Origin: Sporosarcina sp. FSL W8-0480
GTDB lineage: Bacteria > Bacillota > Bacilli > Bacillales_A > Planococcaceae
Assembly: GCF_037963765.1 (NCBI RefSeq)
Contig: NZ_CP150166.1
Coordinates: 1,371,501-1,435,500 of the forward strand
DNA: 64,000 nucleotides
Reading direction: 5' to 3'
Shown: piece by piece, positions 7,407 to 16,383 of the stretch
Layout of the letters: every line of letters starts with the position of its first letter
How positions within the stretch are numbered: the first letter of the stretch is position 1
Notes under the pieces: generated by a model
What the model saw: the letters and a program-made list of their open reading frames with translations, nothing else
What the model was told of the DNA's origin: nothing
Database searches by the model: none
Translations under genes and position numbers: made by a program

Positions 7407-8935
7407 TATGAGCGACCTCCCAGTAATTGTTCGTATTTCTCCACATTGGTCTTTTGGACTTTATACTCCAATAGATTTGTGGGTGTCTTTTTCTGGGGTA
7501 GTTGGTCAAACTCGACAACACCATTGGTGTTCCTTTGGATGATTTCGTGGACTACCTCATATCTGTATACCTGCGTCTGTTCCGCTTCCTGTAAGGCTTT
7601 CGTCAACCCTTCCATTCCGATTTCCCGATGGAGCAGAAGTAGTCTGATAAACTTTCGATCTCCTTCTGCTCCCTCCTGTTCCCTCATCTTACGATGAAAA
7701 TTTCGGAACACCTCGGGGATTGCATCTGATTGGAATGCATGGGCATCCCTAATGGCACGTGGCTTTTTCAATAAGATATCTAAGTAGTGATCCAAAATGG
7801 TGATCCTATCATAACGATCATTAGAACGAATATGTTCAGCGATCACTTGATTTTGAGCCACGACTATCACACGATCGACAAAAATTTTTGCCCATACGGC
7901 CTGTCCTACAAAATGAGTTGGTACAGAATATTGATTTGTGTCCACTGTAATTAGCGATGTCTTATCGACCTGGCAGGATAGAAGCCTGCATGCTTCAAAA
8001 CGGTCTACCGGTAGGGGGTGCAATTTGGACTTTTCCTTTTCCCACACTTCTTTGACCGTTTCTTTTGAATGCGGCACCATTCGTTTTTCCGCGTCGCGCA
8101 GACACCATTTCAAAAGGTATTCATTCAATTCCTCCATGGATTGGACTTGTGGATAGGGAACAAGGGCATTCCTTCTGACATATCCAACCGTCCCTTCCAC
8201 ACGCCCTTTTTCATTACCCTTCCGAACATTGGCGAACTCGGCTTTGAAAAGATAATGAGCCTGTAGGGCCAAGAAAGCTTCCTGTTCCAATCGTTCCCTG
8301 CCCTTAAGTATCTTCACGACAGCTGTTTTCAGATTATCGAATAATCCTTCCGTTGGGACGCCTCCAAAAAATTCAAATGCATGAACAAAACCATCCAAAA
8401 AAGCCTCTTGTTTACCGTGTAGATACGCCCTGACAAATCGCAGACGACTTGCCGAAAGCTGTATGCAGAAGAGGTATATGCGTTGCGTTCGACCCTGTAG
8501 TATAATGTCCGCCTCTCCCCAGTCGAATTGGAATTGGTGGCCGATTTGAAACTCAAGTGGAATAAAGGCTTCTTGGAGTTTTTTCTTGCGCTTTGCGACA
8601 ATCTTTCTAATATTGGATTCTGATCCCTTAAAGTCATATTCCTCTTCTAATCTACGGAAGATATTCGCGGCAGTATGTTTCTGTTTTGACCAGGTCTTAA
8701 GATCATCTTCAAGCCATTGATCAATGATAGGAAGAATTCGCTTGGTTTCATCCGAGTATTCTTTCTTTCCGTGAACCGTCTGTCGTTGAATCGTTGTCGG
8801 AGGCTTCGCCCCTTCTTTTAGGTACTTACTGACCGTGTTTCTTGATATTTCCAGCTTCTTTGCGATTTGTCTTTCGGATAGTCCTTCAACCTCTTTTAAA
8901 AATTTGATACGATGATATTGAGCCATGTCGATCAT
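7406..8935 (-). CDS. istA: IS21-family transposase IstA
   Basis: About 509 aa. An N-terminal helix-turn-helix (LSERQIAKKLEISRNTVSKYL) is followed by the rve/DDE integrase core with QFDWGEAD (first Asp), GLFDNLKTAV (second Asp) and RVEGTVGYVRRN (Glu). I start at ATG 8935 (MIDMAQYHR), which has GGGAGG upstream, rather than the longer frame to 9016 that runs towards the IS end. The gene appears intact, so the element may be active. Confidence 0.93.
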   Translation of the reverse strand: MIDMAQYHRIKFLKEVEGLSERQIAKKLEISRNTVSKYLKEGAKPPTTIQRQTVHGKKEYSDETKRILPIIDQWLEDDLKTWSKQKHTAANIFRRLEEEYDFKGSESNIRKIVAKRKKKLQEAFIPLEFQIGHQFQFDWGEADIILQGRTQRIYLFCIQLSASRLRFVRAYLHGKQEAFLDGFVHAFEFFGGVPTEGLFDNLKTAVVKILKGRERLEQEAFLALQAHYLFKAEFANVRKGNEKGRVEGTVGYVRRNALVPYPQVQSMEELNEYLLKWCLRDAEKRMVPHSKETVKEVWEKEKSKLHPLPVDRFEACRLLSCQVDKTSLITVDTNQYSVPTHFVGQAVWAKIFVDRVIVVAQNQVIAEHIRSNDRYDRITILDHYLDILLKKPRAIRDAHAFQSDAIPEVFRNFHRKMREQEGAEGDRKFIRLLLLHREIGMEGLTKALQEAEQTQVYRYEVVHEIIQRNTNGVVEFDQLPQKKTPTNLLEYKVQKTNVEKYEQLLGGRS

Positions 8936-9053
8936 CCTTTTTTCCTCCCTATGTAGAAAGCTTGAGCACTCTCTATCATAAGGAAGGTTAGTAGAATTGG
9001 AAATCGGGTGGCTCATTTTATATGTGATCGAAACGTAGATTAGTGGCTCAATA

Positions 9054-9230
9054 CTAGATTATCAAATACAATGGTGCTGAAATTACAAAAGAAGCATTTA
9101 CAGAGCTACCAGTTGGACCACAGTTAGGGCAAATTTCAATGTCGAGTGAATAGCTCACATTAATAGGACCAATTGCGATGGCGCCGTTAGCAATTTCAGC
9201 TGTTGCTCTACAATCACAGCTTAATCCCAT
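9054..9230 (-). CDS. Small cysteine-containing hypothetical protein
   Basis: 58 aa starting at ATG 9230 (MGLSCDCRATAE) with a strong GGAAGGAGGTGAG ribosome site. It contains CxC near the N-terminus, CPNC in the middle (IEICPNCGPTG) and a strand-rich body (AIAIGPINVSYSLDI). The IS21 end lies four bases past the stop, so the C-terminus may have been altered by the insertion. It has composition in common with the ORF at 6262-6492. I do not recognise a family; small Cys-rich beta proteins of this kind are often spore-surface proteins, but that is only a suggestion. Confidence 0.5.
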   Translation of the reverse strand: MGLSCDCRATAEIANGAIAIGPINVSYSLDIEICPNCGPTGSSVNASFVISAPLYLII

Positions 9231-9321
9231 AATTCTCACCTCCTTCCTTCAATATATTTTATGAAAGGGAAATGAGGTGGCTTGTACATTTCTGTTAGAC
9301 AATCGTACATTTTATGTATTA

Positions 9322-9460
9322 AGGTACCTGTGCGTCAAACTATTCAATAAATTCACTACAATTGTATATATATTCAGTTTAAAGCCTGTAAGAACGTGTG
9401 TTGAATGTATATTTATGCAAATTGGTTGAATTATCATGAATGTTTCTTGCACAGGTACCT
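9322..9460 (+). repeat. 139-bp palindromic repeat, family B (copy B1)
   Basis: Ends AGGTACCTGTGC / GCACAGGTACCT, with internal ATTCAATAAATTCACTACAA and GGTTGAATTATCATGAATG that partly pair. It is nearly identical to B2 (13312-13450) and in the same orientation. Its right end contains part of the gerC stop codon. Confidence 0.9.
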
Positions 9461-10556
9461 AACTTTTTGCGTTTGAATCCGTCAAAGGCTTAATATTAAT
9501 CTGATAATCAATCTTAATGTCCATCTTCTCGAAAAGTTCAATCCATTTTTTTTCATCCATTGGTTTTGAGAATGGTTTTAATGTATGAATGCCTAACTGT
9601 AATGGATCCACATTCAATTCTTGCATCTTTTTTACTAGTTCATGTGTTTGTTTTTCAAAATAGGATTGGATATCTTTTTTCAAATCTTCTAAATCCTTTG
9701 GGTCAAATAATCGCTTTTCTCCCCGGTATTCTTCAATTCTTGAGTCTATCTTCACTGTATAGGTTATTGTAGACAAGCTTTTATTGATATCCACTTTCGT
9801 TTTAGCCCTAACATGACCTAGAACAACTTTTAATTCTGGGATCGGTAAAACTGCTAAGTAGTGATTGTTGTGTAACAGCTGGAAGATACGATCATCAAAA
9901 GTTGTTATTATTTCAACTAATATATCCTTTTGAAACAGGGCTGTACCTTCATAGCTGATAGCGTCATTTTCTATTTTGAATACAGGTAAGAAAGGATCTG
10001 AATAAGGAGTATATAACAAATTTTTAAATTCATGTAGATTAACGACGCTAAATTCTCCCTGATTTTCTTCCTCATAGTGCTTCAGCATTCGGTAAAAAGA
10101 GTAATCAAGGTTGTCTTGTTCGTCCAATTTATTTTCCAAATATTCTTCAAAATTTCCTTTTACGATAACTAAATAGATTCTCAAAGAAATATCCGGATCA
10201 GTCAATAACACATTAATAATGGACATAATCCCCTCGTTTTTAGCGAGGTCTTCATTAATTATCAGCATTCGCATTTGCCCAGTTTTTGTTTCCTGGTAGA
10301 AGTTTGTATTAAAATTCCTTAATCCCTCCATTATTAAGCTTACTTCTTCCGTCATTACACTCTTTTTTTCTTTGCTTAGAGAAGGCAAAATCGTACTGAT
10401 TTTTATTTTACCTTCATCCCCTTTACTCAGTGATAAAAATGTGACTGGAGTAAGCTCTTCAATAATATTATTTTCAGTAAAAGGGGCACATCCAGTTAAC
10501 CATAATGCCATAAGTATGATTGACATTTTTTTAGCCATCTTTTTGCGCAGTCTCAT
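9459..10556 (-). CDS. gerC: Ger(x)C-type spore germination lipoprotein
   Basis: 365-aa lipoprotein, the C subunit of a GerA-type germinant receptor in the spore inner membrane. A basic N-terminus and hydrophobic stretch lead to the lipobox ALWLTGC. The body follows the GerAC layout, with the C-terminal domain from about residue 200 (YEGTALFQKDILV) to the end. The start overlaps the gerB 3' end by 26 bases and has GGGGG upstream. It is the last gene of gerA-gerB-gerC; its stop codon falls in the end of repeat B1. Confidence 0.85.
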   Translation of the reverse strand: MRLRKKMAKKMSIILMALWLTGCAPFTENNIIEELTPVTFLSLSKGDEGKIKISTILPSLSKEKKSVMTEEVSLIMEGLRNFNTNFYQETKTGQMRMLIINEDLAKNEGIMSIINVLLTDPDISLRIYLVIVKGNFEEYLENKLDEQDNLDYSFYRMLKHYEEENQGEFSVVNLHEFKNLLYTPYSDPFLPVFKIENDAISYEGTALFQKDILVEIITTFDDRIFQLLHNNHYLAVLPIPELKVVLGHVRAKTKVDINKSLSTITYTVKIDSRIEEYRGEKRLFDPKDLEDLKKDIQSYFEKQTHELVKKMQELNVDPLQLGIHTLKPFSKPMDEKKWIELFEKMDIKIDYQINIKPLTDSNAKS

Positions 10557-11673
10557 GTTTATTAACCCCCTTTATCTTCATCACTACGATAATAGTAATT
10601 GGAACCACTAAGTAACTTAAGCTTCCTGCTAAAATTTGAAGGTTAAGTAAAATAACCTGCTTTTCATCTGACTTCCAAATCCATTCATTCACAAGAACCA
10701 TTCCGATTAAAATAATGAATACACTGAATAAAAAGCCTACTCGACTGGATGGTCTCTCCATTTTCCCAGTAGCTATTTTAGATGCTCCATAAAACAACAG
10801 TAGAAAAATTGAAACCCCAAAGACAATGTTAAATAATTCCAAAGAAAGCATGACCATATCAATACGTTCAATTACTGGATTTTGAAAATAACGGGTCATA
10901 GTGACAATTGGAAATTGACTTTTGCTTAAATAATTGGAACCGAAATAGAATAAGGACGCCGTATATAAGAATACATACTCTATAACGGTTAGAGCATTGC
11001 CATAAGACAAATAGCGAAATGTATTATTATTTGTTTTAAACCACGGTCCCAAAAATACCAGAAATTCAGGCCCTGAAAATGAAGAAAAAATTAATAATAT
11101 TCCTTTCCAGGAATCCAAACTTAATTCCATTGGAATAATCGGATACAAATCACTGAGTTGAGCTATTGGAGGAAAGAAGAAAAAAGCAAAGAATAAGATC
11201 ATCCAAAATGTAAACAAAAAAGAAATCACGACAAACCGTATAGTTTTTTCAACGCCCTTCCATGCTACATACAAACAAGACAACAGAATAAAAAAGATAA
11301 GCCAATTTGAATCTGTAGCTGGAAACATAAATACTTGAAGCATTTCCGAGAATCCTAACATAATCACGAGAATTTTAAGCAGGATAAAGAACAACCCGAT
11401 GAATGAGAGGAGACGTACAAGTTTTTTTCCGAATAATTGGACAAACCCGTTGTATCCTTCGGTAGAAAACCGGGTTAAAAACCATTTGGATAAAAGAAGA
11501 ATGTTTAGTTGAGACAATATGCCGACCGCTATAATCACCCAAATCATATATGGATGGATCAAAAACCTTGGCATAATCAAAAAAAAGTAAAGCATTTGGA
11601 GGTGATTTACCATCAACATGACATAGAACCCATTATAGGTTTCATTCTTATTAAATAATTGAAGGGCTTCCAT
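10531..11673 (-). CDS. gerB: GerB-type germination permease (APC superfamily)
   Basis: 380-aa integral membrane protein with about ten hydrophobic segments, matching the endospore germination permease family (GerAB/Spore_permease). The N-terminus has the typical FYVMLMVNHLQMLYFF start of TM1. In GerA receptors this subunit binds the germinant. Its start lies four bases from the gerA stop with GGAGATGAACTG upstream. Conserved family features are intact; the ligand (amino acid or sugar) cannot be inferred. Confidence 0.88.
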   Translation of the reverse strand: MEALQLFNKNETYNGFYVMLMVNHLQMLYFFLIMPRFLIHPYMIWVIIAVGILSQLNILLLSKWFLTRFSTEGYNGFVQLFGKKLVRLLSFIGLFFILLKILVIMLGFSEMLQVFMFPATDSNWLIFFILLSCLYVAWKGVEKTIRFVVISFLFTFWMILFFAFFFFPPIAQLSDLYPIIPMELSLDSWKGILLIFSSFSGPEFLVFLGPWFKTNNNTFRYLSYGNALTVIEYVFLYTASLFYFGSNYLSKSQFPIVTMTRYFQNPVIERIDMVMLSLELFNIVFGVSIFLLLFYGASKIATGKMERPSSRVGFLFSVFIILIGMVLVNEWIWKSDEKQVILLNLQILAGSLSYLVVPITIIVVMKIKGVNKHETAQKDG

Positions 11674-11677
11674 CAGT

Positions 11678-13153
11678 TCATCTCCTAGTTTGATATCTCT
11701 TCATCTTCAACGGTTTAATATGTTCTGGACGCTCCTTCATTTTGGTTAAAGGCCCTCGAATGAATAGGTCAAGCCAATCTTTTCCGTAGAAAGGGGCAAC
11801 AGGGGATAAATATGGCTGCTTGAGTGAAGACAAGCCATTAAGGTGGGCTAAAACGATAATCATTGCCAGAACAATCCCTACTATCCCAAGAAACGAAGAA
11901 AATACAAGAAGAATGAATTGAATCAATGAATTCGCCTTTGTCACAAGGTAATTAGGAATAAGAAAGGATCCGATAGTTGAAATCCCTACCATGACAATTA
12001 ACACCTGACTTGCCATACCAGCCTCAACTGCTGCTTGACCAATTACGATGCCCCCAATAACCCCAAGCGTTTGACCAGTCTTTGTTGGCATCCTTAAACT
12101 TGCTTCTTTTATAATTTCAATAAAAATCAACATGATAAATGCTTCCCAAAAAGGAGTGAACGGAAGCTTGCTCCTTGAATCCACCAAGACGAAAAGTGTT
12201 TGTAGAGGAATCATTTGATAGTGATGAGTTGTTAATGCCACGTAGAATGGGGTCAATGTGATAGACAGAATAAAACTTACATATCGGATGATGCGCAAAA
12301 AACTGGCAACTACCCATCGATTAATATAATCCTCTGGTGATTGGAACAAATGAAAAATAGTAATTGGGGCAACGAGAGCAAAAGGTGTATTGTCTACCAG
12401 AATCGTAATTTTTCCTAATCCGAGAGAATTAGCAACATCATCAGGTCGGTCAGTTTGCTGAAACTGAGGAAAAATACTGTTTTTATGTTCCTCCATGAAT
12501 GCCGCTATTTGAGAAGAATCAACGAAGAGATCATAATTAATTTCCGAAATTTTCTTTTTGGCGGTTGAAACAAATTCTGGATTGGTCAGCCCTTCTATGT
12601 ACAATAAGACAACATTTGTCTCACCTAAAGAGCCAACGGTGAACTTCTCTGTTTTCAGATCATGTGTTGGAAGACGTCTACGAATGAGCGTAATATTTTG
12701 TTCTAACTGTTCACTAAAGCTGTCTTTTGCTCCTAAAAGGATAGTTTCAGTATCGGATGTTTCAATTGCACGTCCAAGTGGATTTTCTAAAGGGATAGCG
12801 AACCAAAGGCTTGACGAAGAGTCAAATAATAAGACAGATCCTTTGAACAGCTGCTCTTTTGCCTCATTAAAAGTGGAAATGGAGTTCATTGTTGAGTGAA
12901 CAATGCATTCCTGAATGGATTGTTTGGAACAGTTAGATAAAGGTTTTAGAATGCTTTCATTTAATCTTTCTTGGTCAATCAGAGTTCTTACGTAAATAAG
13001 ATTAACATTTTGATTTTCAGAGATGTTGATTTCCACAAACTCCGCATCATCCATTTGAACGAGGGCTTTTTTTAGAGTCTCTATTGATATTTCTGGTTCT
13101 GTGTTTGATTGAGAAACAGGCTTATTTTCATCTGATTGTTTTTTCCAAAACAT
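11678..13153 (-). CDS. gerA: GerA-type germinant receptor A subunit
   Basis: About 491 aa. A cytoplasmic N-terminal domain to about residue 240 is followed by the GerA membrane domain. Family signatures include FKGSVLLFDSSSS, RRRLPTHDLKTEKFTVGS, DNTPFALVAPITIFHLFQSPEDY and LPFTPFWEAFIMLIFIEIIKEASLRMP. ATG 13153 has GAGGAATGTAC upstream; ATG 13159 would leave no spacing. It is the first gene of the gerA-gerB-gerC operon. In spores such operons are usually under sigma-G; I could not locate that promoter with confidence. Confidence 0.9.
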   Translation of the reverse strand: MFWKKQSDENKPVSQSNTEPEISIETLKKALVQMDDAEFVEINISENQNVNLIYVRTLIDQERLNESILKPLSNCSKQSIQECIVHSTMNSISTFNEAKEQLFKGSVLLFDSSSSLWFAIPLENPLGRAIETSDTETILLGAKDSFSEQLEQNITLIRRRLPTHDLKTEKFTVGSLGETNVVLLYIEGLTNPEFVSTAKKKISEINYDLFVDSSQIAAFMEEHKNSIFPQFQQTDRPDDVANSLGLGKITILVDNTPFALVAPITIFHLFQSPEDYINRWVVASFLRIIRYVSFILSITLTPFYVALTTHHYQMIPLQTLFVLVDSRSKLPFTPFWEAFIMLIFIEIIKEASLRMPTKTGQTLGVIGGIVIGQAAVEAGMASQVLIVMVGISTIGSFLIPNYLVTKANSLIQFILLVFSSFLGIVGIVLAMIIVLAHLNGLSSLKQPYLSPVAPFYGKDWLDLFIRGPLTKMKERPEHIKPLKMKRYQTRR

Positions 13154-13311
13154 GTACATTCCTCACTTCTATATGTAAAAGGGCATTTTTGGAAGAGCGG
13201 TAAAATTCCATGTTAATTCCATTATTAGCTTTTTAAGCTTAAAATATACGAAACTAAATCAATAAGATGCAGAGGCACACCCTTACCTTCTTAACAGGAG
13301 GGATAATATTA

Positions 13312-13450
13312 AGGTACCTGTGCGTCAAACTATTCAATAAATTCACTACAATTTTATATATATTCATTATGAAGCCTTTAAGTACGTGTGTTAAATGTAT
13401 ATTTATGCAAATTGGTTGAATTATCATGAATGTTTCTTGCACAGGTACTT
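13312..13450 (+). repeat. 139-bp palindromic repeat, family B (copy B2)
   Basis: Same ends and internal sequence as B1 with only scattered differences (for example AATTTTATAT for AATTGTATAT), and in the same orientation. B1 and B2 therefore form direct repeats around the germination operon. Confidence 0.9.
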
Positions 13451-13566
13451 AAACATAGTCCCGGCACCTAAAAGAAATTATTTTTCCAATCGAGTATCCT
13501 TTTCCCCTGTTCATCTCTATATAGTATATGAACGGACGTATCCGATCACGAATGGGAGGAATGGAC

Positions 13567-14070
13567 ATGAATAAGGGATGGTTGAAATTACATCGGGAAC
13601 TGAGAGACAAGGCGATTTGGAAGACATCGACTCCTGAACAGCAAGTAATACTTGTGACATTGCTCATGATGGTGAACTATGAAGCAAGTGAATGGGAGTG
13701 GAAGGGGCAGAAATATGAGTTGCAGCCGGGACAAGTCTTGACATCCCTACCTAAACTTGCAGAAGAAAGCGGCAAATACATAACCGTACAGAACGTTCGA
13801 ACAGCATTGAAGCGATTTGAAAAATACGGATTTCTAACAGATGAATCAACAAACAAAAACCGGCTCATAACCCTTACAAACTGGGACGTTTACCAGCAAA
13901 ACGAGGAACTGCCAACAGATGGCCTAACAGACAGCCAACAGAGTACTAACAGGGAGCTAACACCTATTAAAGAAAGTAAGAAAGAAAGAAGAATAAGAAT
14001 AAATGATTTCCTGCGGAAACCGAAAGTGACGGAATTCGTACTGGATTTGACAAAGGGGGAAGCGTGGTGA
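13567..14070 (+). CDS. Phage-type DnaD-like replication protein (N-terminal domain only)
   Basis: About 167 aa. The N-terminus (MNKGWLKLHRELRDKAIWKTSTPEQQ) and winged-helix region (PKLAEESGKYITVQNVRTALKRFEKYGFL) are typical of phage replication initiation/DnaD-domain proteins. The usual C-terminal DnaD domain is missing and replaced by a basic linker (KKERRIRINDFLRK). The start is ATG 13567, placed correctly after GGGAGGA; an upstream ATG is too close. It overlaps the DnaB-like gene by 7 bases and belongs to a three-gene module between repeats B2 and B3. Confidence 0.75.
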   Translation: MNKGWLKLHRELRDKAIWKTSTPEQQVILVTLLMMVNYEASEWEWKGQKYELQPGQVLTSLPKLAEESGKYITVQNVRTALKRFEKYGFLTDESTNKNRLITLTNWDVYQQNEELPTDGLTDSQQSTNRELTPIKESKKERRIRINDFLRKPKVTEFVLDLTKGEAW

Positions 14071-15326
14071 TTGCAGAAAAAGCTGTCTTAGGTTCAATGC
14101 TGAAAGAAAATTATTTGATAACCGACTCTAATTTAGCCGTATCGCAATTTACAGATGCGGTCCATAAAATGATCTTCCAGTCGATGAAGGAGCTGTACTC
14201 GAAAGGGAAAGCTGTCGACTTCATCACGTTGCTGACGATGAATAACCCGCAGGACCTTGGTGGGGCGAACTATATACACAACTTGACGAACTATGCGCAA
14301 ATCGATAAGTTCGACGACCATGTCGGAGCGATGCTTGACGTATGGCGGGAAAGAGAAAAGCAGAATGTCCTACATCTTGCAGCACAGGAGAACTGGCAAA
14401 TCGACCGCATCATGACCAACCTTGAGGCGCTTATCGACAATCGGGCAAGCGACCACTCATCCATATCAGATCTGTTGGTCGATGTCTATGAAGCCCCGTT
14501 CATCGAGCAGGAAATCGCGGAAGGCTCAACGACGGGAATTAGACAGTTGGATGACATGACAAATGGATTCCAGGATGGGGAATTGACAATCATCGCCGCA
14601 CGACCAAGCATGGGGAAGTCGGACATCATGCTCCATCTATCAAAGCATGCCGGCTGGAAAAATCGCCTGCCGATCATTTTCTCGCTTGAAATGTCCGCTT
14701 CAAGCCTGCGGGACCGTCTGCTTTCATCGACGGGCAGTTTCTCAAGAACACGCATGCGAAACCCGTATTTGTATTTGAATGAAACCCAGAAATCCACTTG
14801 GCCGAAAACAATCGGCATGTTGTCGAAAACGAATATCCAATTTTTCGACCGCAGCAAACAGACCGTCGCGGAAATGCGGATGAAAGTACGGAAGATGATC
14901 CATGAAAACCCTGACAGGAAACCGGTCATCTTCATCGACTACTTGACGCTCATTCACTCCGAGGACACAAGCAGCAACATGCATCTGCGAATCTGGCAAA
15001 TTACGAAGGACTTAAAAGCAATGGCGCGTGAGTTCAATTGTCCTGTCATCACACTTGCGCAACTAAGCCGCGCCGTCGAGCAACGAATGGACAAGCGGCC
15101 GCTCATGTCCGACCTGAGGGAGTCCGGCTCAATCGAGGAAGACGCCGACATCATCATCTTCCTTTACCGCAACGCGTACTACAATCAAGACGACACCGAC
15201 AGAACTATGGAACTGATCATCTCGAAAAACAGGAACGGTCCCGTAGGAACAGTCGTCGCTGCCTACAACAAAACTACAGGGGAGGTAGTTGGATTTGGAA
15301 CAAACCGTGAAAGAACTGCTCTATGA
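14064..15326 (+). CDS. DnaB-like replicative helicase (phage type)
   Basis: 420 aa, a little shorter than chromosomal DnaB. The N-terminal DnaB domain (AEKAVLGSMLKENYLI) is followed by the RecA-fold domain with Walker A ARPSMGKSD (about residue 187), Walker B VIFIDYLTLIH and the C-terminal SRAVEQRMDKRPLMSDLRESGSIEEDADII signature. It uses GTG 14064. Clustered with the DnaD-like gene it makes a phage-type initiation and helicase-loading module, but no other phage genes are near. Confidence 0.88.
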   Translation: MVIAEKAVLGSMLKENYLITDSNLAVSQFTDAVHKMIFQSMKELYSKGKAVDFITLLTMNNPQDLGGANYIHNLTNYAQIDKFDDHVGAMLDVWREREKQNVLHLAAQENWQIDRIMTNLEALIDNRASDHSSISDLLVDVYEAPFIEQEIAEGSTTGIRQLDDMTNGFQDGELTIIAARPSMGKSDIMLHLSKHAGWKNRLPIIFSLEMSASSLRDRLLSSTGSFSRTRMRNPYLYLNETQKSTWPKTIGMLSKTNIQFFDRSKQTVAEMRMKVRKMIHENPDRKPVIFIDYLTLIHSEDTSSNMHLRIWQITKDLKAMAREFNCPVITLAQLSRAVEQRMDKRPLMSDLRESGSIEEDADIIIFLYRNAYYNQDDTDRTMELIISKNRNGPVGTVVAAYNKTTGEVVGFGTNRERTAL

Positions 15327-15732
15327 CGCGATTTACTATGATGAACCCCTACTTGCACACGCAGTCTATTACGCCGTACAAAAAGGAATCGTGCACCTTC
15401 ATGAACCCGCAAGCCGAATTCCGAAAGAGTTGGATTACGAGGAAATCGTCAAAATGCGCGATGAAAACGTGCTGCAAATGTGCACGATCAAGCTCTTCAC
15501 GATTCCAATGGGACAAAAAAGGCACGCGCTTTACTTAGCGGAAACCGAGGACGCCGTGAGGGCCAAGCATCATAAAATCTACGGTCAGCTTGCACAGCGC
15601 ATCATTGACATCAGCCACGAGATGGACTATCCGCTTTTCTATGAAGAGACTGGCCGTTCCATAACGTTCCGCGAGATGAAGCGGGAGGCGGTGAAGTTTC
15701 CTTATTATGCGGGGGAGGTTTTGGGGATGTAG
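15289..15732 (+). CDS. Hypothetical protein of the DnaD/DnaB module
   Basis: 147 aa, overlapping the helicase 3' end by 38 bases. The start is TTG 15289 after GGGGAGGTAG, with a second TTG six bases later. It is mostly helical and charged, with no motif that I recognise. Its C-terminus (REAVKFPYYAGEVLGM) has a partial duplicate at 5769-5846. Its place after dnaB-like genes suggests a small phage accessory protein. Repeat B3 begins 18 bases after its stop. Confidence 0.6.
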   Translation: MDLEQTVKELLYDAIYYDEPLLAHAVYYAVQKGIVHLHEPASRIPKELDYEEIVKMRDENVLQMCTIKLFTIPMGQKRHALYLAETEDAVRAKHHKIYGQLAQRIIDISHEMDYPLFYEETGRSITFREMKREAVKFPYYAGEVLGM

Positions 15733-15749
15733 GTAAGGTGAAATAATTA

Positions 15750-15888
15750 AGGTACCTGTGCAACGCACTATTCAATAAATTCACTACAATTGCATGTTTA
15801 TTCAGTGGAAAACGCATGGGTATACATATGTAATGTGTATTTATACAAATTGGTTGAATTAACATGAATGTTTCTTGCACAGGCACCT
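15750..15888 (+). repeat. 139-bp palindromic repeat, family B (copy B3)
   Basis: Same ends and orientation as B1 and B2, more diverged in the middle (GCATGTTTATTCAGTGGAAAACGC) and with one arm base changed (AGGCACCT). It separates the DnaB-like module from a truncated gene. Confidence 0.85.
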
Positions 15889-15996
15889 TCACTAAATGCA
15901 GAGAAGTTAGATGTGACAATGGATACGGTGGATTATAGTACTGGGGAGGTTTTTGGTACGGTAAATTATCCTGAGGCATTTGAGGATATGGAGTGA
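15889..15996 (+). pseudogene. 3' fragment of an unidentified gene, cut by repeat B3
   Basis: An open frame with coding-like composition (LNAEKLDVTMDTVDYSTGEV...) emerges directly from the right end of B3 and stops at 15996. No start or ribosome site exists, so only the C-terminal ~35 residues remain. The family is not recognised. Confidence 0.45.
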
Positions 15997-16173
15997 TAAT
16001 TTGGGGTCGGGGGCTTGATGCTTCTAACTCTTTTTCTTTTTAGTAAAATCTAATTGGTTAATTTGAGACCACATCATATTCAATCGAAAGTTACTAATTG
16101 ATATGATAGACTAATAGTAGCAACGGCATATAGCGGACGGACGGTTGGCACTCCCTGGAAAGGGGGTGTAAAT

Positions 16174-16284
16174 ATGGTGACATACGAGGCAATGAATATG
16201 ATGTTCCAATTTGGAATACTTCTCGCAGCGATAGCAACAACCTTCGTAGCGATAATTGCTCTATCCACCAATAGAAAAAAGTAA
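16174..16284 (+). CDS. Hol_Tox-type small membrane toxin (putative type I TA)
   Basis: 36-aa protein starting MVTYEAMNMMFQFGILLA and ending STNRKK: a short polar start, one transmembrane helix and a basic tail. This is the pattern of the putative holin-like toxin family (Pfam Hol_Tox) and of TxpA-like type I toxins. The ribosome site GGAAAGGGGGTG is strong. A long structured 3' region ends in a strong terminator at 16384-16414. Such genes are normally silenced by a convergent antisense RNA; that RNA would be read on the minus strand here. A second member is at 44102 and a remnant at about 36041. Confidence 0.7.
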   Translation: MVTYEAMNMMFQFGILLAAIATTFVAIIALSTNRKK

Positions 16285-16383
16285 CCACCCTCCGCTAACG
16301 TCCAAGTAAGCAGGGTAGTTACCATTTGTAAAAATAACCCTTATACCGGCCAACCGCTCTTCATGCGGTATGTCCGTTGCACC

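Larger units (their letters stand above)
6529..9050 (-). mobile_element. IS21-family insertion sequence
   Basis: 2.5-kb element with istA and istB on the minus strand. Its ends are inverted and carry TGAGCCA plus a nearby CGATCACAT box: TGAGCCAGAGCGATCACAT on the left, and TGAGCCACTA followed by the same CGATCACAT box on the right. A second TGAGCCAC repeat lies inside each end, as in IS21 termini. I could not find a clear target-site duplication. It separates two small minus-strand genes. Confidence 0.85.

Noticed and set aside
6529-9050. IS21 splitting one small gene into two halves
   Set aside because: The upstream piece reaches a stop four bases before the IS end and the downstream piece is not in frame, so a simple split is not supported; kept only as a possibility.
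13254-13442. 62-aa minus-strand open frame
   Set aside because: Lies mostly within repeat B2 and is matched by a similar accidental frame in B3; no ribosome site.
14486-14999. Minus-strand open frames of 149 and 85 aa
   Set aside because: Antisense shadows of the DnaB-like gene, which has clear family motifs.
16080-16325. Minus-strand frames of 81 and 64 aa opposite the toxin
   Set aside because: Hydrophobic only because they are antisense to a transmembrane helix; this strand is more likely to carry the antisense RNA.
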